DNA of 64,000 bases from Sabethes cyaneus (GCF_943734655.1 NC_071355.1:195299939-195363938), one strand, 5' to 3'; shown: positions 35,094-47,900, numbered from the stretch's first letter. Notes: generated by a model from the letters alone, not told the origin. Numbers and translations are program-made.

Positions 35094-35403
35094 AGTTCAC
35101 TCCACGCTTGATACACTAATCAAAATCGTTCGTTGTCTTTGATATTGTTTAACTGCACTTCCTCAGATCACTCATGAGGTAAATGTTTGAATTTTAGGTA
35201 AATGTTTGAAACTGATGCTGACGACAGCCTGCAAAAGGCTTTTCGCATACACAAATCTTCCTCCGTTTTGGTAAACTCACTATCCAAACTCGTTTCTATC
35301 GAATGCTAAAAACTGGTTTTCACTTCGAAACCGAATACGACTGCGTTAACTGTCTGTCTCGCACAGATTGAAACGATGCTTCTCGAATGGCTACAGGTTC
35401 GTG

Positions 35404-35439
35404 ACTGATTATGCACTTCCCCTCCTGACAGCTTTTATA
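35404..35439 (-). promoter_or_regulatory. slp core promoter: TATA box and TCAGT initiator
   Basis: On the - strand TATAAAAG (35439-35432) is followed by TCAGT (35408-35404). The initiator A lies 33 bases from the first T of the TATA box, the classic arthropod spacing. Transcription from about 35406 would give a 5'UTR near 313 bases before the ATG at 35093, with no ORF conflict. Confidence 0.7.
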
Positions 35440-37370
35440 CGACCACCGATCGGAACGACAAAGTCAAAAGCATACAACCGCAAAGCCAATCACCGTACAA
35501 TGCAGCCCCCGTTTTCGACCAATCAGCGGTGGGTTTTTCCAATCCCATTCTTCACACTATGCACTTTGATTCGAGCGAGCAGTACACATATACATGCTTG
35601 TTGTCTCTCAGATGAGCAAATTATTCCGAAGTCGGAGAGAATACCATTCATGAAAGTCGCCAGCGGATCTGTTCTCTCGCGCAGTCTCCGATCTACCTTG
35701 TGCAAACTGGTATTAGTGAGCGCTTACCATTGCATTTCTTCAAACCACGCCCTCGAAACAAGCGATCCGGGCCGGTTTTACGCTGGCTGTTGGCCAAATA
35801 TGCGTCGCACAGTTTGTAAACGTCGGGGGTTAAGATGTACAATTTGTTTACACGTTTTGATTCAAACAAGAAATTTCAATATAAATAAATAAAGTTTTTT
35901 CCCTGTTCGGTTCGTCGTTGTGTTGGTGTTGGTGCGAATGTTGTTGTGCGTGCCGCGGCCAGCCAGGAATGGCGAATCATGAATTTCCGATTGGTGTTGG
36001 TGGTGCATCCAAGAAGAGTTCTCGAGATAGTCGAACGGAATCATATTCCCCATCCGGAGGCGACTTTTTGGTGCCGAATTGAAATGAAAGGGAGGAAATA
36101 AATATTTTGTAAATAAATTTTGATTGAATTACTGCAGCGGAGAACGGTACGCGTTGTGGCGGCTGGAAATTCTAGACCGAAGCGAGCAAGCGAACGAGCG
36201 AGCGCGCGCGCCCCTGTTTAATCGCGGTCCTGTCTCTAGCGTGATATGTTATTTTCTGCCTTCTCGGTGCGGTCGTCGAGAGTCCGCACGGTTGTTGCGA
36301 GAGTGATTTTACGAAACGTTTGTTTAACTTATTAAACGTCGTGCAGTTTTTTGCACCCCGGCTGGCTGGGTGCGGAGATTTGATGGGCGACAGCTGCAAT
36401 CCTTACCGGGAATTATGACTGCTGGGTGTCATTATATTTGGTGATTAATAGTGCTATAATAAATGGTTTTGAGGTTATGCTAAATTTTCTTTTGTGAGAA
36501 AAAAGCAGCTTGGGTCCGATGGGTTGCTTTTCTGGAGGATTTGTTTGAGGGCTTTTACTTTGATGGAATGTAATGTAGCGACGTGAGATAAGCCTCTCGT
36601 TTATTTGAGGGTAAACTAAAGAAGAATATTTTTACGAAAACTGAGCAAGTTTTTCATATCTTGTGAAATTTTTAAGCACAGAAAATTTTCCAGAAAAGCA
36701 GGATTCCAACTAATTCATATAAACATAATCGTTGAATTTGAACGCAAAACCAATTTGATGGATTTCACTAGCTCAGTGATTTCGATCCTCAACAATAGCA
36801 AAATGACAGCAAATACTGCGTTCGAGCCTGTTTTTTTAGGGGAAATGTGTTTGATTAATTTTAAAACTATAAAATTTTAGTACAACATTTCGATGTAACT
36901 ACTTACTTTATTAGCCCACAATATGCGAATCTGTTGTTGTTTCAAGTTTTATAATTTTTACTTAAGAGCTCATATTCAATATTAGCTCAACATTAAAGGC
37001 TGTAATTAGGCCATTGCTAATCATTTTCAAAGTTTTTGTCACTCCCACTTGGAAATTGATTTGAAAAATCGGGGGGCAGAAAAATAATTTGTAGGATATG
37101 AGTCAACATTTTTTTTATAAAATCAATTGTCTGTTGGCTCTACAGTCTGAAAAACTCGAAAAATGAGTGTACAAGTTGAGTTAACGCTTCTAGCACGAAA
37201 CAAAAATGGAAATTAGAACAATGGAATTTTCGAAAATCGTCCAAATAAATTTTCCTTCGTTTTTGTCTTTTTTTCGTAGATTTTTGCATAGAAAATAATA
37301 ACGTATTTATAGTAAGCAAGAATGGATTCGGGTTTCACGTTTAAACTTTAAATAAAAATGTTTAAACCTA
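35440..37370. other. slp upstream region, low repeat content near the gene
   Basis: 35440-36400 is GC-richer and lacks recognised transposons, consistent with proximal regulatory DNA. A forkhead-type site TTTGTTTACA lies at 35843-35852. Beyond 36450 the sequence is AT-rich with nothing identifiable. ORFs here (for example 35368-35892) have no domain. Confidence 0.45.
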
Positions 37371-37450
37371 AGCTTTTTTTGCTCGATAAAAAAATTCACT
37401 TTGTTTTTTTTCCGTCCCCGCCCCCCCCCCCCCCTCAGTGGCCGAAAACC
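37371..37450. repeat. C-tract repeat fragment, inverted relative to 40.56-40.66 kb
   Basis: TTTTTTGCTCGATAAAAAAA, ATTCACTTTG, a C-run (37421-37434) and CAGTGGCC match the reverse complement of 40558-40660 with its G-run. They are two opposite copies of an unclassified repeat. Confidence 0.7.
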
Positions 37451-37597
37451 GGAAGGACAAAATCTTTATAAAATATTTGTAATGGCCTTATAAAAAAACT
37501 TAAGTCTCGAGTTGACCATTTTGATTTACACAACTATTTTTTATGACTAAAAGTGGTCTGTCGTTTCAAACTATTAGGAGTGTGTTAAATTTTAATA

Positions 37598-38055
37598 CAG
37601 TAGGTTTTCGAATGTAGCAACAAATGTGTGTCACCTATGTTGCCAAATTCGAGATTTATTTTTGATTCGGAAAAATTCGTTAAAAATGGATCAAAAATGT
37701 GCTAAATATAAATAATGAATGATTTTTCGTCGTTTGCAACTATTTTATACTCAAAAAGTCCGACATATGAAGGACAACTCGTTCATATTAAGCGAATTAA
37801 TTTTTATTCTGAATACTTGGCAACTCTATTCATTTTCACACAAGCGAAAGGCGCGCACGCTAAGAAATTGTTGTTTTGATTTGATGAAAACAAACATTTT
37901 GAAAGCGTATCAAATGTCCGCGAATTTTCAACGTCCGGATTATAAAAGATAGAAAATTTGCTCGGCAATTCTAACTAAATCGGACTGCTAGAGATCAGTA
38001 AGTTGGATATGAGTTATATCGCCAAAGCTGCTGGGCAAGAGGAAGCGTATTAAGT
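37598..38055. mobile_element. partial relative of the 31.8-kb Tc1/pogo-like element
   Basis: TA then CAGTAGGTTTTCGAATGTAG and GTGTGTCACCTATGTTGCCA parallel the left end at 31846-31900. The matching right end is not found before the Helentron-like motif at 38061, so it is truncated or diverged. Confidence 0.5.
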
Positions 38056-38060
38056 TTTTT

Positions 38061-40330
38061 GACGTAGGACTATGTCTTTTTTACCTTTGTTATACTATAA
38101 CAAAGGTTTAGGAATTGGTCGAAAAACACGAAATTGATCCGAGGCCCGGAGGGCCGAGCCACATATACCAATCGACAGGGTTCGATGAACTGAGCAATGT
38201 CTGTGTGTGTGTGTGTGTATGTGTGTATGTATGTGCGGGACGCAACTTTTCTATCGCCTGTTTCTCGGAGATGGCTGAACCGATTTCTTCGCTACTACTT
38301 TTGTTTGAAAGGTATTATTGCCTTGTATATCACTATTGATCACTATTCGAGGTCCGACATTTCGTTTAAAAGTTATAAGTAAAAAAGTGAAAATTACGTG
38401 ACACGATTTTCTCCGGAATAAAATGACCGATTTCAACGATCTTGGTATCGAATGAAAGCTCTTGTTAACGCTAAATTTTTCTGGTAAATTTTATTGAAAA
38501 CAAACAAGTAGTTTAAAAGTTATGCTTAAAAAACCCGTTTTGACAAGGTAATAATTATCGCCTGTTTCTTAGAGATGACTAAACCGATTTAGGCGCTATT
38601 AGTCTCATTTGAAAGGTAACATAACCTAATAGATCACTATTGATTTGTTTTTTGATTGGAAGTTTAATTTGAAAGTTATGAGCAATTGAATACAACACAT
38701 TAAAATTTACAATAATTTAGAATGATTTCATCTAAGATGATTTATCTAATTTGAATTATTTTGGCATCAAATTAGAGATTTTAATGCTGCAAATATATCT
38801 GCAAAATTTCAGAAGAATCGGTTTTGCCGATCAAAAGATATTAACCCTCCAACACTCGCGCCAACTTTTGTAATACGGTTACTCGCGCGCAGAATGCCCC
38901 AAAGCCAAAAAAAGACATGCACACTAGAATTTTGTCCGGGAAAACTTGATTTTAGGTTTATAAAACCTTCGGAAGAATATTTCTTGAAATTGAAAGTTCT
39001 ATCGTTTGCTGCAATTCAAATTTTGATTAATCCTCCTAAAAGTGAAATAAAAAAATTATTTTTCTTCAGTTTCAATATAACACATTGATGTGTTCTGCAA
39101 AGTTTTAGAACATATTATTATAAGAAATTTTGTTGAATACAGTTACCTTCTATCTGTTCAGAGAAGATAGAAAAATCTTATTCCTTGTATATAAATTTGT
39201 AAAATCAGTTTTTTCAATTTTAACTCTTTTTGTAACTGTTGTATGACTTTTTCATGTATTACAAAATTGTATAAATAGTAAAAATACACAACTTTGATGA
39301 ATATAGTATACCTCTATGTTTGTTTGTTCAGGTACTGTAGAACTTTGATTAAAAAAATGGCTTAATTTTGACCCCGAATGACTCGACTACCAACAGATAC
39401 ATTTTAAACATTTTATATCTGCTTATAGTTTTGCTGCATACAGACATCATTTTGCCATATGAAGAAACGAGAGAAAATTCCAGTTGGGCTCAATTGCGGT
39501 ACACCTCACATGCTGATTGCTTCGTTTCTGTGATGTCAGTTTATGCTGATCTATTTTTCCAACAATTTAAAGTATTAATGCATTGAATAATTATGACGTT
39601 TTGCTCATAACAAGTTAATTGAAGAATATACGTTAGTTAAACAGCGATTTGTAACTTTGTAACAATATGGCATTCAAAAACCTACACGTGTTGTTCCAAA
39701 TGCAACAGCGTGAGTAACCGAAGGTTAATAAAAATTGATGAAATTTATTCAAGAAAACTTTATTGATGTCAATCAAAAAGAATGGCATTACAGAAATTTA
39801 TGCGTAGTTCAAAAACCTATAAACTAGACTTTTGCTACGCAATGTATATGTTAAGGAATAATATTTCCTCTAACAACTTGCTTTTACTTGCACTTACTCA
39901 AATTAGTAACAACCAGCTTACCCTTACGCAGTAGTTTCATAAAAAAGGATCTATCAAAATTTATAGGTGCTGCTATTTTGTTCAATTTTGTTTGTAAACT
40001 TATTCAATTTCCAAAAATTGTATGAATACCAACGCACTAAGCAACGTTAACCAATAGATGAATTATGTTCCGAAGACGTGTCGATTTCTATCTCAAAAAG
40101 CAAGTAAGACCGTATAACAAAGGTTCCTTTCGCCACTAGGTGGATTAAATCGGGTTTTTACTATTTGGGACTGGGTAGCACTTTGTGAAAACGAAAATAG
40201 AAGTGTAACGTTGGAATGAAAGATTTTAAATACTAATAACTACTAAACTACTGAACGAAACTGAACCATTTATATGTCGTTGGAAAGATAAAATGATCAG
40301 AAATTTTATGAAGGGGGCGAGAGAGCAATT
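38061..40330 (+). mobile_element. Helentron-like copy split by a 2.07-kb insertion
   Basis: GACGTAGGACTATGTC (38061-38076) plus TTTTTTAC is the left edge. The expected continuation (ACTATTTGGGACTGGGTAGC... through GAAAACGAAAATAGAAGTG) resumes at 40160 and matches 26212-26345. The joined order equals the intact 26.2-kb copy, so the intervening DNA is a later insertion. The right end of this copy is not found. Confidence 0.55.
38085..40154. mobile_element. 2.07-kb unclassified element nested in the Helentron-like copy
   Basis: TTTTTAC occurs on both sides (38078-38084, 40155-40161), a candidate 7-bp target duplication. The left end has a hairpin CTTTGTTATACTATAACAAAG; the right end has GTATAACAAAGGTTCC and CTAGGTGGATTAAATCGGG. 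Inside are GGCCCGGAGGGCC (about 38142), a GT-rich run (about 38199-38230), and two related blocks with GATGGCTGAACCGATTT / GATGACTAAACCGATTT near 38268 and 38573. No substantial ORF. The class is not recognised. Confidence 0.5.
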
Positions 40331-40334
40331 TTAT

Positions 40335-40560
40335 GGACGGCGTAAAAGGGCTCCAATACAAATGAAACACAAATTTCTTCAAAACTCGAGAACTAATCAA
40401 TCAAAAGGAACCAAATTTGGTATGTGGGGGTTTTTGGAGGTGGGAATTTTTTCTATGGTGTACTTTTTTTTGGTGTACTGAGACCTTTTCCCCTTCTAAG
40501 AGGGGGGAGGGCTCCTATACAAATGAAATACAAATTTACTCATAAGGCCATTACAAGTAT
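40335..40560 (-). repeat. inverted fragments of the 25.1-kb repeat family
   Basis: CTCCAATACAAATGAAACAC and, further on, CTCCTATACAAATGAAATAC each match, in reverse complement, the unit boundary words at 25.7-26.0 kb. Runs into the G-tract repeat at 40558-40660. Confidence 0.65.
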
Positions 40561-40698
40561 TTTAAAAAGTTTTTGTCCATCCGGTGTTGGGCCACTGAAA
40601 GGAGGGGGGGGGGGGGGTGCGAAAAAAAACAAAGTGAATTTTTTTATCGAGCAAAAAAATCTTATCTTGCTTTTAATATATTACTTACTTACTACTTA

Positions 40699-43600
40699 CT
40701 ACTCTGCTGTACGATGAAGTCGTCTCCATTTCACTCGGTCCATGGCCTCAATTCGCCAGCCACGTAGTCAACGTAGGGTCCGCAGGTCGCCTTCCACTTG
40801 ATCGATCCATCTTGCTCGCTGCGCGCCCCGTCGTCTCGTTCCAGTCGGATCGTTATTGAGAACTTTTTTAACCGGGTTGTCGTCCGACATCCTCACGACG
40901 TGCCCAGCCCATCGCAGGCGACCGATTTTTGGGGTGTGAGCGATGGGTGGTTCCCTAAGCAGCTGATGCAATTCATGGTTCATTCGCCTCCTCCACGTTC
41001 CGTCTTCCATCTGCACTCCGCCGTAGATGGTGCGCAACACCTTCCGTTCGAAAACACTAAGGGCGCGTTGGTCCTCCACGAGCATAGTCCATGTCTCATG
41101 GCCGTAAAGGACTACCGGTCTAATCAGCGTCAATTTTGTTCGATCGCAGCGTCCTACGGAGTCCAAAGTAGGCACGATTTTCTGCCATAATGCGTCTTTG
41201 TATTTCTCTGCTGGTGTCGAGGTCTGCGGTAACCAGTGAGCCCAGATACACGAACTCTTCCACCACCTCGATTTCATCACCGTCTTAATGAATCCGGGGA
41301 GGGAGGTCAGCATTCACTTCTTTAGAACCTCTTCCTTTCATGTATTTTGTTTTCGATACATTAATGACAAGTCCAATCCGTTTGGCTTCAGCTTTCAGTC
41401 CGATGTACGTTTCCGCCATCATTTCAAAGGACCATCTTCATGATGTCAACGTCGTCAGAGAAACCAAGAAGCTGGACGGACTTCGTGAATATCGTGCCAC
41501 TCGTGTCTATACCCGCTCTTCTTATCACACCCTCCAAAGCGATGTTAAACAGCAAACATGAAAGCCCATCACCTTGCCGTAACCCTCTTCGAGATCCAAA
41601 GGGACTCGAGACTGCCCCTGATACTCGAACAACACACATTACTCGATCCATCGTCGCCTTGACCAATCGCGTTAGTTTATCCGGAAATCCGTAGTAGTGC
41701 ATAATCTGCCATAGCTGATTTCGATCGATCGTGTCGTACGCCGATTTGAAGTCGATGAATAAATGATCCGTGGGCACGTTGTATTCGCGACATTTCTGCA
41801 ACACTTGCCGAAGCGCGAAAATCTGGTCCGTGGTGGCACGGGCACCCATGAATCCCGCTTGATATTGCCTCACGAACTCCTTTGCAAATGGTGATAGTCG
41901 ACGACATAAAAGTTGGGAGAGTACCCTGTAGGCGGCGTTCAACAGTGTGATTGCGCGGTAATTGCAACAATCCAACTTGTCGCCCTTTTTGTAGATCGGA
42001 CACACGATGCCTTCCGTCCACTTCTCCGGTAGTAGCTCATCCTCCCAAATCTTGACAATGACCCAGTGCAGCGCTCTAGCCAGTGCGTCACCACCGTATT
42101 TCAGCAGCTCGCCGGGTATCTGATCAGCCCCAGCCGCTTTATTGTTCTTCAGCCGACCGATCTCTTCTGCTACCTCCTGGAGGTCAGGGGCTGGTATTCT
42201 GTCGTCTTCTGCACGTGCTCCAAGATCTATTGCCATATCGTCACCTCCATGTTCAGCTACATCGCCGTTAAGGTGCTCGTCATAATACTGCTTCCACCTC
42301 TCGATCACCTCACGTTCGTTCGTTTAGAAGATTACCGTCTGAGTCTCGACACATATCGGCCTGCGGCACATAGCCTTTGCGTGAACGGTTTAACTTCTCG
42401 TAGAACTTCCGCTTATCGTTAGCACGGTACAGTTCTTCCATCGCCTCGCGATCTCGATCTTCCTGTTGGCGCTTTTTCCTCTGGAAGACCGTGTTTTGCC
42501 TGTTCCGTGCTTGTTTATATCGATCCACATTCGCCCTCGTACGGTGTTGCAGCATTCTCGCACGTGCTGCATTCTTCTCCTGCACTAATTGCTCCCATTC
42601 GCCGTCGAACCAATCGTTTTTTTCGGTTCGGATTCATTGTACCTAGTGCCGCTAGAGTAGTACTACCGATGGCGGCCTTAATGCCTTTCCAACCATCTTC
42701 AAGAGTTGCTGCGCCAAGTTGCTCTTCCGTTGGTAGCGCTGCTTCCAGCTGCCGCGCGTATTCCTGGGCAACTCCGGTGACTCGTAGCTGCTCGATGTTG
42801 GGTCGCGGCGTACGACTTCGACGCGTGTTATGCACCGTCAAGAGTTTTGAGCGCATGCAGACTGCAACTAGGAAATCATCCGAATCTATATTCGCACTGC
42901 GGTAGGTGCGAACGTTTATAACATCAGAGAAGAATTTACCGTCCATTAGAATATGGTCAATTTGGTTTTCTATTCGTTGGTCTGGTGATCTCCAGGTGGC
43001 CTTGTGGATATCTTTGCGGGGGAAGAAGGTACTTCGGACTACCATACCGCGGGAAGCTGCAAAATTTACGCATCGTTGGCCGTTGTCGTTCGTTGCGGCA
43101 TGCAGGCTGTTTGGCCCGATTACCGGTCTATATATAGCTTCCCGTCCTACCTGCGCGTTCATGTCACCAATGACGATTTTCACGTCCCGTCGCGGACAGC
43201 CATCATACACCTGCTCCAGCTGCACGTAGAACGCCTCCTTCTCGTCATCGGGTCTCCCTTCGTGTGGGCAATGCACATTGATGATGCTGTAATTGAAGAA
43301 ACGGCCCTTAATTCTCAACTGGCACATCCTTGCGTTGATCGGTTGCCAACCAATCACACGCTGGCGCATCTTTCCCAGTACTATAAAGCCGATTACTGTT
43401 CAGTAAACTTCCTGCAGTGCTACGACTTCGAAGTTTCGGGGATGTAGTTCATCATATATTATCCTATCGCAACCCGGGAAGCCGAGCGATTTGCAATTCC
43501 ATGTCCCAAGTTTCCAATCGTAGTCCTTATTTCGTCGCGTAGGTCGACGCTGATTGTTCCGATCCCTATTTTCTTCTTCGTTGTTGGTAACTTTTTGTTT

Positions 43601-43990
43601 TCCAGGGCGGCTTGTTGGGCCTGCCCCTAACCCCCTGTCTCGCCGGAGGACCATCGTGCACAGCACTGTTTAGAGTCCCTGCTGGCATAAGAACGAGTAT
43701 AATAATCAGCCGCCCCTAACATGGAGAACAGACGCTGTTTGAGCCGCACCTTCTTGGTAAACAGACGCTCGTGTTTGACGAAGCATTTCCTCTACCGCCA
43801 TGCTATGGTTACCGCACCAGTATTCGCGTCGCACCTCCTCACTTCGCTATTGTCAGATTGACAACATTGCCCAGGCTTCGCCGCATTTGGTATCATATGA
43901 CTTGTGGAGGCGTGAGGCGGGAGCTTGTGAGGACCAGAGCTGTGCTTGACGCTCCTTCCAGGTTGTCAACTCACCATTTGAAGTTCAGTT
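40699..43990 (-). mobile_element. RTE-type non-LTR retrotransposon, near full length, inactivated
   Basis: Reading leftward: a 5' leader (about 43670-43990), then the endonuclease start with LGTWNCKSLGFPGCDR (near 43500). The endonuclease body (43369-42515) has SIINVHCPHEG, IVIGDMNAQVGREA, HKATWRSPDQRIENQIDHI and a basic linker. The RT (42308-41424) has LKNNKAAGADQIPGELLKYG, AGFMGARATTDQIF, FIDFKSAYDTIDR and GLRQGDGLSCLLFN. The C-terminus (41313-40768) has GRLRWAGHVVRM, and a shifted frame ends KWRRLHRTAE at 40699. The catalytic box reads FSDD where FADD is usual. Several frame breaks separate the blocks. The 3' side is rich in TTACTTACTA, as RTE tails often are. Confidence 0.88.
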
Positions 43991-44053
43991 TGTACTCTAC
44001 CTAATTTTATCCGCGGTATCTTCCGCTCGAACACGGCAAATTCTCGCTACTCA

Positions 44054-44516
44054 CTACACTACGTCGCCGTCAATGGTTACCGTCCGTGAGAGGTGCGCGT
44101 TTATCTCCTTTGACTCTCTTCTTTTCATGTATTTGGTCTTCGACGTATTTATTTTTAGTCCAATCATCCTAGACTCCGCTTTCAGTCTGACGTAGATTGC
44201 CTCCGCCGTCGCAAAGCATGCTATCAAAGTCATTTGCGAAGCCAATCAAAGTCATATTAAAGCCATTTGCGAAGCCACTCCTCAAAGCGCGATCTTGAAC
44301 AGCAAGTGAAATAAACTGTCAACTTGTCTCAACCACACCGTGTCTCGGAGGGACTGGAGAGTGTCCCCGAGATGCTCACGAAACTCTTCACTCGGTCTAA
44401 TGTAGCTCTGGTTAATCGCGTCGATTTGTCCGGAAAACCGTATTCGTGCATTATCTGCCATAGCTGGTTTCGATCGACTGTATCGTATGCTGCTTTGAAG
44501 TCAATTAAGGTGAAAA
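44054..44516 (-). pseudogene. RTE-type RT fragment
   Basis: FIDFKAAYDTVDRNQLWQIM-like text (44329-44529), then, in another frame, RLKAESRMIGLKINTSKTKY (44054-44245), matches the RT and post-RT parts of the neighbouring RTE copies. A MITE cuts its 5' side at 44517. Confidence 0.75.
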
Positions 44517-44634
44517 TTTTACCGAACACCGCAATTTTTTGACGAAATTAGAACTACTGAAAGTTCGGTAAAAATTTCGGTGATGGATATCAACGTTTTC
44601 GGACCTTTAGTAAATTGTGGTGTTCGGTAAAAAA
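44517..44634. mobile_element. 118-bp MITE with about 22-bp inverted repeats
   Basis: TTTTACCGAACACCGCAATT at the left and its inverse (AAATTGTGGTGTTCGGTAAAA, one mismatch) at the right. An internal GTTCGGTAAAAATTTCGGTG adds a further inverted word. It lies between two RTE fragments. Confidence 0.7.
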
Positions 44635-44644
44635 ATAAGTGTGA

Positions 44645-44900
44645 TGCAGTTTTCGAGAGACGAGTGCAAAGGTTGATCTTCAGTGGAGTACAGGAAAGCA
44701 GGGTATGGAGGCTGAGGATGAACCACGAACTCGCCCAGCCCTAAGTGAACGCAATGTTTCAAAGGTAGTTAAAGCTGGCCGAATATAGTAAGCAGGGCAT
44801 GTCACAAGAATGCCGGACAATTACCGTGACCAACAACAAACGAAAAAATCACGTTCCAACAAACGACCAGTAACACAGCGAGCAGGTGAAGCGTAATCTG
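44645..44900 (+). pseudogene. RTE-type C-terminal fragment, opposite strand
   Basis: Translations WRLRMNHELAQP and neighbouring frames with a GHVTRMP-like word resemble the post-RT tail (WRRRMNHEL, WAGHVVRM) of the RTE copies. It is inverted relative to the adjacent RT fragment. Confidence 0.55.
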
Positions 44901-47900
44901 CCGGCGGAGTCACGGAACAAACTGGCTTTTGTTTTTTATTTGAAAATCGTTCATTGTTTCCGGAGGAATGACAACTTTAAAATTCTTTTTTAATAACTGA
45001 CGTTTAAGCCTACTGAACTGCCAGTTTTTACATAACATATTAAAAATTCAGGTATGAAGAAGTTGCAGCAATGCAAGGGAGATGTATGATATTTTGTGTT
45101 TGCCTGAAAGAAACGGATATTTTTGATTTTGATATTAACATCAATACTTCGTGTATAACATTCCGCCTTGTTATATTGTTTTAATTTAAAACTTAATCAA
45201 TTAGTAGGCAGCTTGTTTGACAACCCAGCAGAGTAATCCAATGAAAAGTTACCTGATTTTATTTTCGTGTCTAATTTCAGCTTAGAAAATTACTATTAGT
45301 AGCTAACAATAAGCAAAAGGGCTGTAATCCGTTAAAGTCGTTATATAAATCAAAGGCACTCACAAAGAAAGTCTTAATTAGTTCAATGTGGAAAAAATCA
45401 ATGCCCTCTTTTTCGATCTGTACGTCGCCGATATGTGCCGTATGAATTTGTTAAAAATAATCGTCAATATTTCCCGGCTTCATTATGACTTCTTCGTCCC
45501 CAAAAGGTGTGGTCCGATATGGACCCGAAGATGCCGTAAAACCCAATACCTCTCTCTGATGATGCATGCTTCTTTCGTGACAATTTTCGACTTGAACAAT
45601 AAGAAATCATTAGCCAAAACGTTGATGACAGTTTTTGTTGCAGAACAAGCGAAATAAAAGAACGGAGAAGAATTGTCATGCCCCGCTTGTGACGTGCGAG
45701 TCAGACAAATGGATAACGAAATCTAGGGCGGATTTATGACTTTTCTGCTGCCCGCCTTGGAGGTTCACTTGCGAACCTGCAGCCAGGGAAGAATCTCGGA
45801 CCTCGAGGCGGATAGGTACCCTAAACGGGACATCAGCCAGTGACTTTCCGCTGACGGCAGAACCATCCAAGTACAATGGATGCAAATTAGCGTTGACTTA
45901 TCGATGTCAAGCCACACAGGCCAACCAACCGGCCTTTTAGGATGAGATCGTTTTATTGCATTGTGGAAGCATCATTGACTTTGTTTGGTTCTACCTGTTG
46001 GATAGATGTGTATGCGATTTTCGTGTACAGGCGATTTGTTAACTCTAATAATAATTTAAATATACCAAACAAATTACTATAAATTTTAAATTATTTTATA
46101 AAAAAAATCGTAATCTAATAAACAGCTAATTTTCTGTAGGACCATTTTAGTATTTCGGATGATTTTTTTTGTCAATTTTGTTCGGAGCAAAACTTCACCA
46201 TAAGCTGTCAAACATCGTGCAGGTACATCTCACTCATTAGAATCCTATGCTTAAGGCAAATGCCGGGGAGGCGATGCCGTACGGCAGGATTATAATCTTC
46301 GGCGTATGCGAAGGTCATAAATGTAATAAACTCATTTTATTGCGCACAAATGAATACTAATAAATGGTTTTGAAAGAGTCAACCCGTATTGACTCCCTCA
46401 GATGGGTGTAATTATGATTGGGAAAGCATTTTGAACTTGCAATCGTTGCCTGTGGCATGCAGGTACCTTTTGATGTTTGAGTTAGAAAGGTCAATTTTTT
46501 GTTTCTATTCTAGACGAAGAAGCATCCTTTTGATAGTAGAGTAAAGTTAAGCTTGGGTTTTTCGTTTGTGCAATTTTAGTAAAATTCTATTTTAGCTCAA
46601 ATAAGGCTAAAGTGCCGAATTTCACTCTTATTTTGCAGATTCAAGCAATTTTCATGGCTTTCAACAAAGGCTACCAAAGTATAGCATGCAGCTAAAACTT
46701 TTTTACCACCCACACACCATGTAGATATATCTCAATGTCTGTAATGAATTCGATCATTGTCACTTATAACCATGACCAATTTTCGAATCGACATTTTCCT
46801 TTCCCGTTCCACAGTGTGGTGCAGTTGGACTCCCGACCACCGAAGGACCTCCGGGAGAGGTGCCAGAACCCATTTTGTCTCAGCCATCACCGTTTTCGAC
46901 TCTCACTCACTCGGTAGACGATGGTCCTTTTTGCGTTAGTTCCAGTCTGCAGGCCACGTTGACGTTCGAGCTCAGCCTGTCCCGGGTTTTGGTGCGAGAG
47001 ACAATAACGAACCAAACAAATCAATTAACTCCACAGATCCGAACAAATCGAACAAATCCTCTCGGATCGATGCTGCTGTTGGTTGTCGGAATCGTTCGTA
47101 AACCGGTATCCTGTCTGCCGGTAAACCCTCAATTCGATACAAATATTTAACATCAAAAGAGACGAACGTTTGCGGTGATTACGTTCCGACAAAGCGGCTG
47201 GCTCAGGACGATTACAAAATGCCGCTCGAAAACAGCACGCAGGCATAGAGTAAGAAATCACGATCCTTTTGGCTTTTTTCTGCCGTTTTTGGGTCGTTTC
47301 GACATGCTGATTATTAGGGACGATTTTTTGACTTTATTTTATTAAAACATTTCAATTTTGGTAAAAATATGTTTTCCCCGCTACGTTTGAAATGTACCGA
47401 ACGCTTACCGTGATAGGAAAAATTACACTGAAAAGCACGGTGTCCGAATAGGATGCATAAACTGAAATATTTCGTTCGCGAGGTATTCCTTCAACAAAAT
47501 GTGTAAAATAAATATACGAAAAGAATCACTGAATAAAAATTTCAGTTTGTGGAAAGTGTAAAAATACGAATAATATAACCTATAGGGCAGACATCGTTCC
47601 ATTCTGCCAAACAGCGTAGGGTCTGATCAGAAATAGAGGAGAGAAAAAAAGGACACCGTGTCTAATTAGGTTTTATGACAATATTATCACAGAGTCGAAC
47701 ACAAAAGTACCAACGATGATGATGGTCGAACAGAGCTGCGGAGAATGTCTCTTGACAATAGATTTCTGTTTTTCTCTCTATCGTAAGTTTCTTTTGAGCG
47801 AATTGGTTTGAAGTCAGATTTGAACAAATCAATTATACGTTGCTGACTGTATTATTGTTCCCCGGGCGAACTGTGAAAAGTTGGATGGGTGGGGCGATTC

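Noticed and set aside
38199..38230. GT-rich run as a CRISPR-like or satellite array
   Set aside because: Simple dinucleotide-type microsatellite inside a transposon; no spacer-repeat structure.
43771..44004. 77-codon + strand ORF
   Set aside because: Falls in the leader of the - strand RTE element; no protein similarity recognised.
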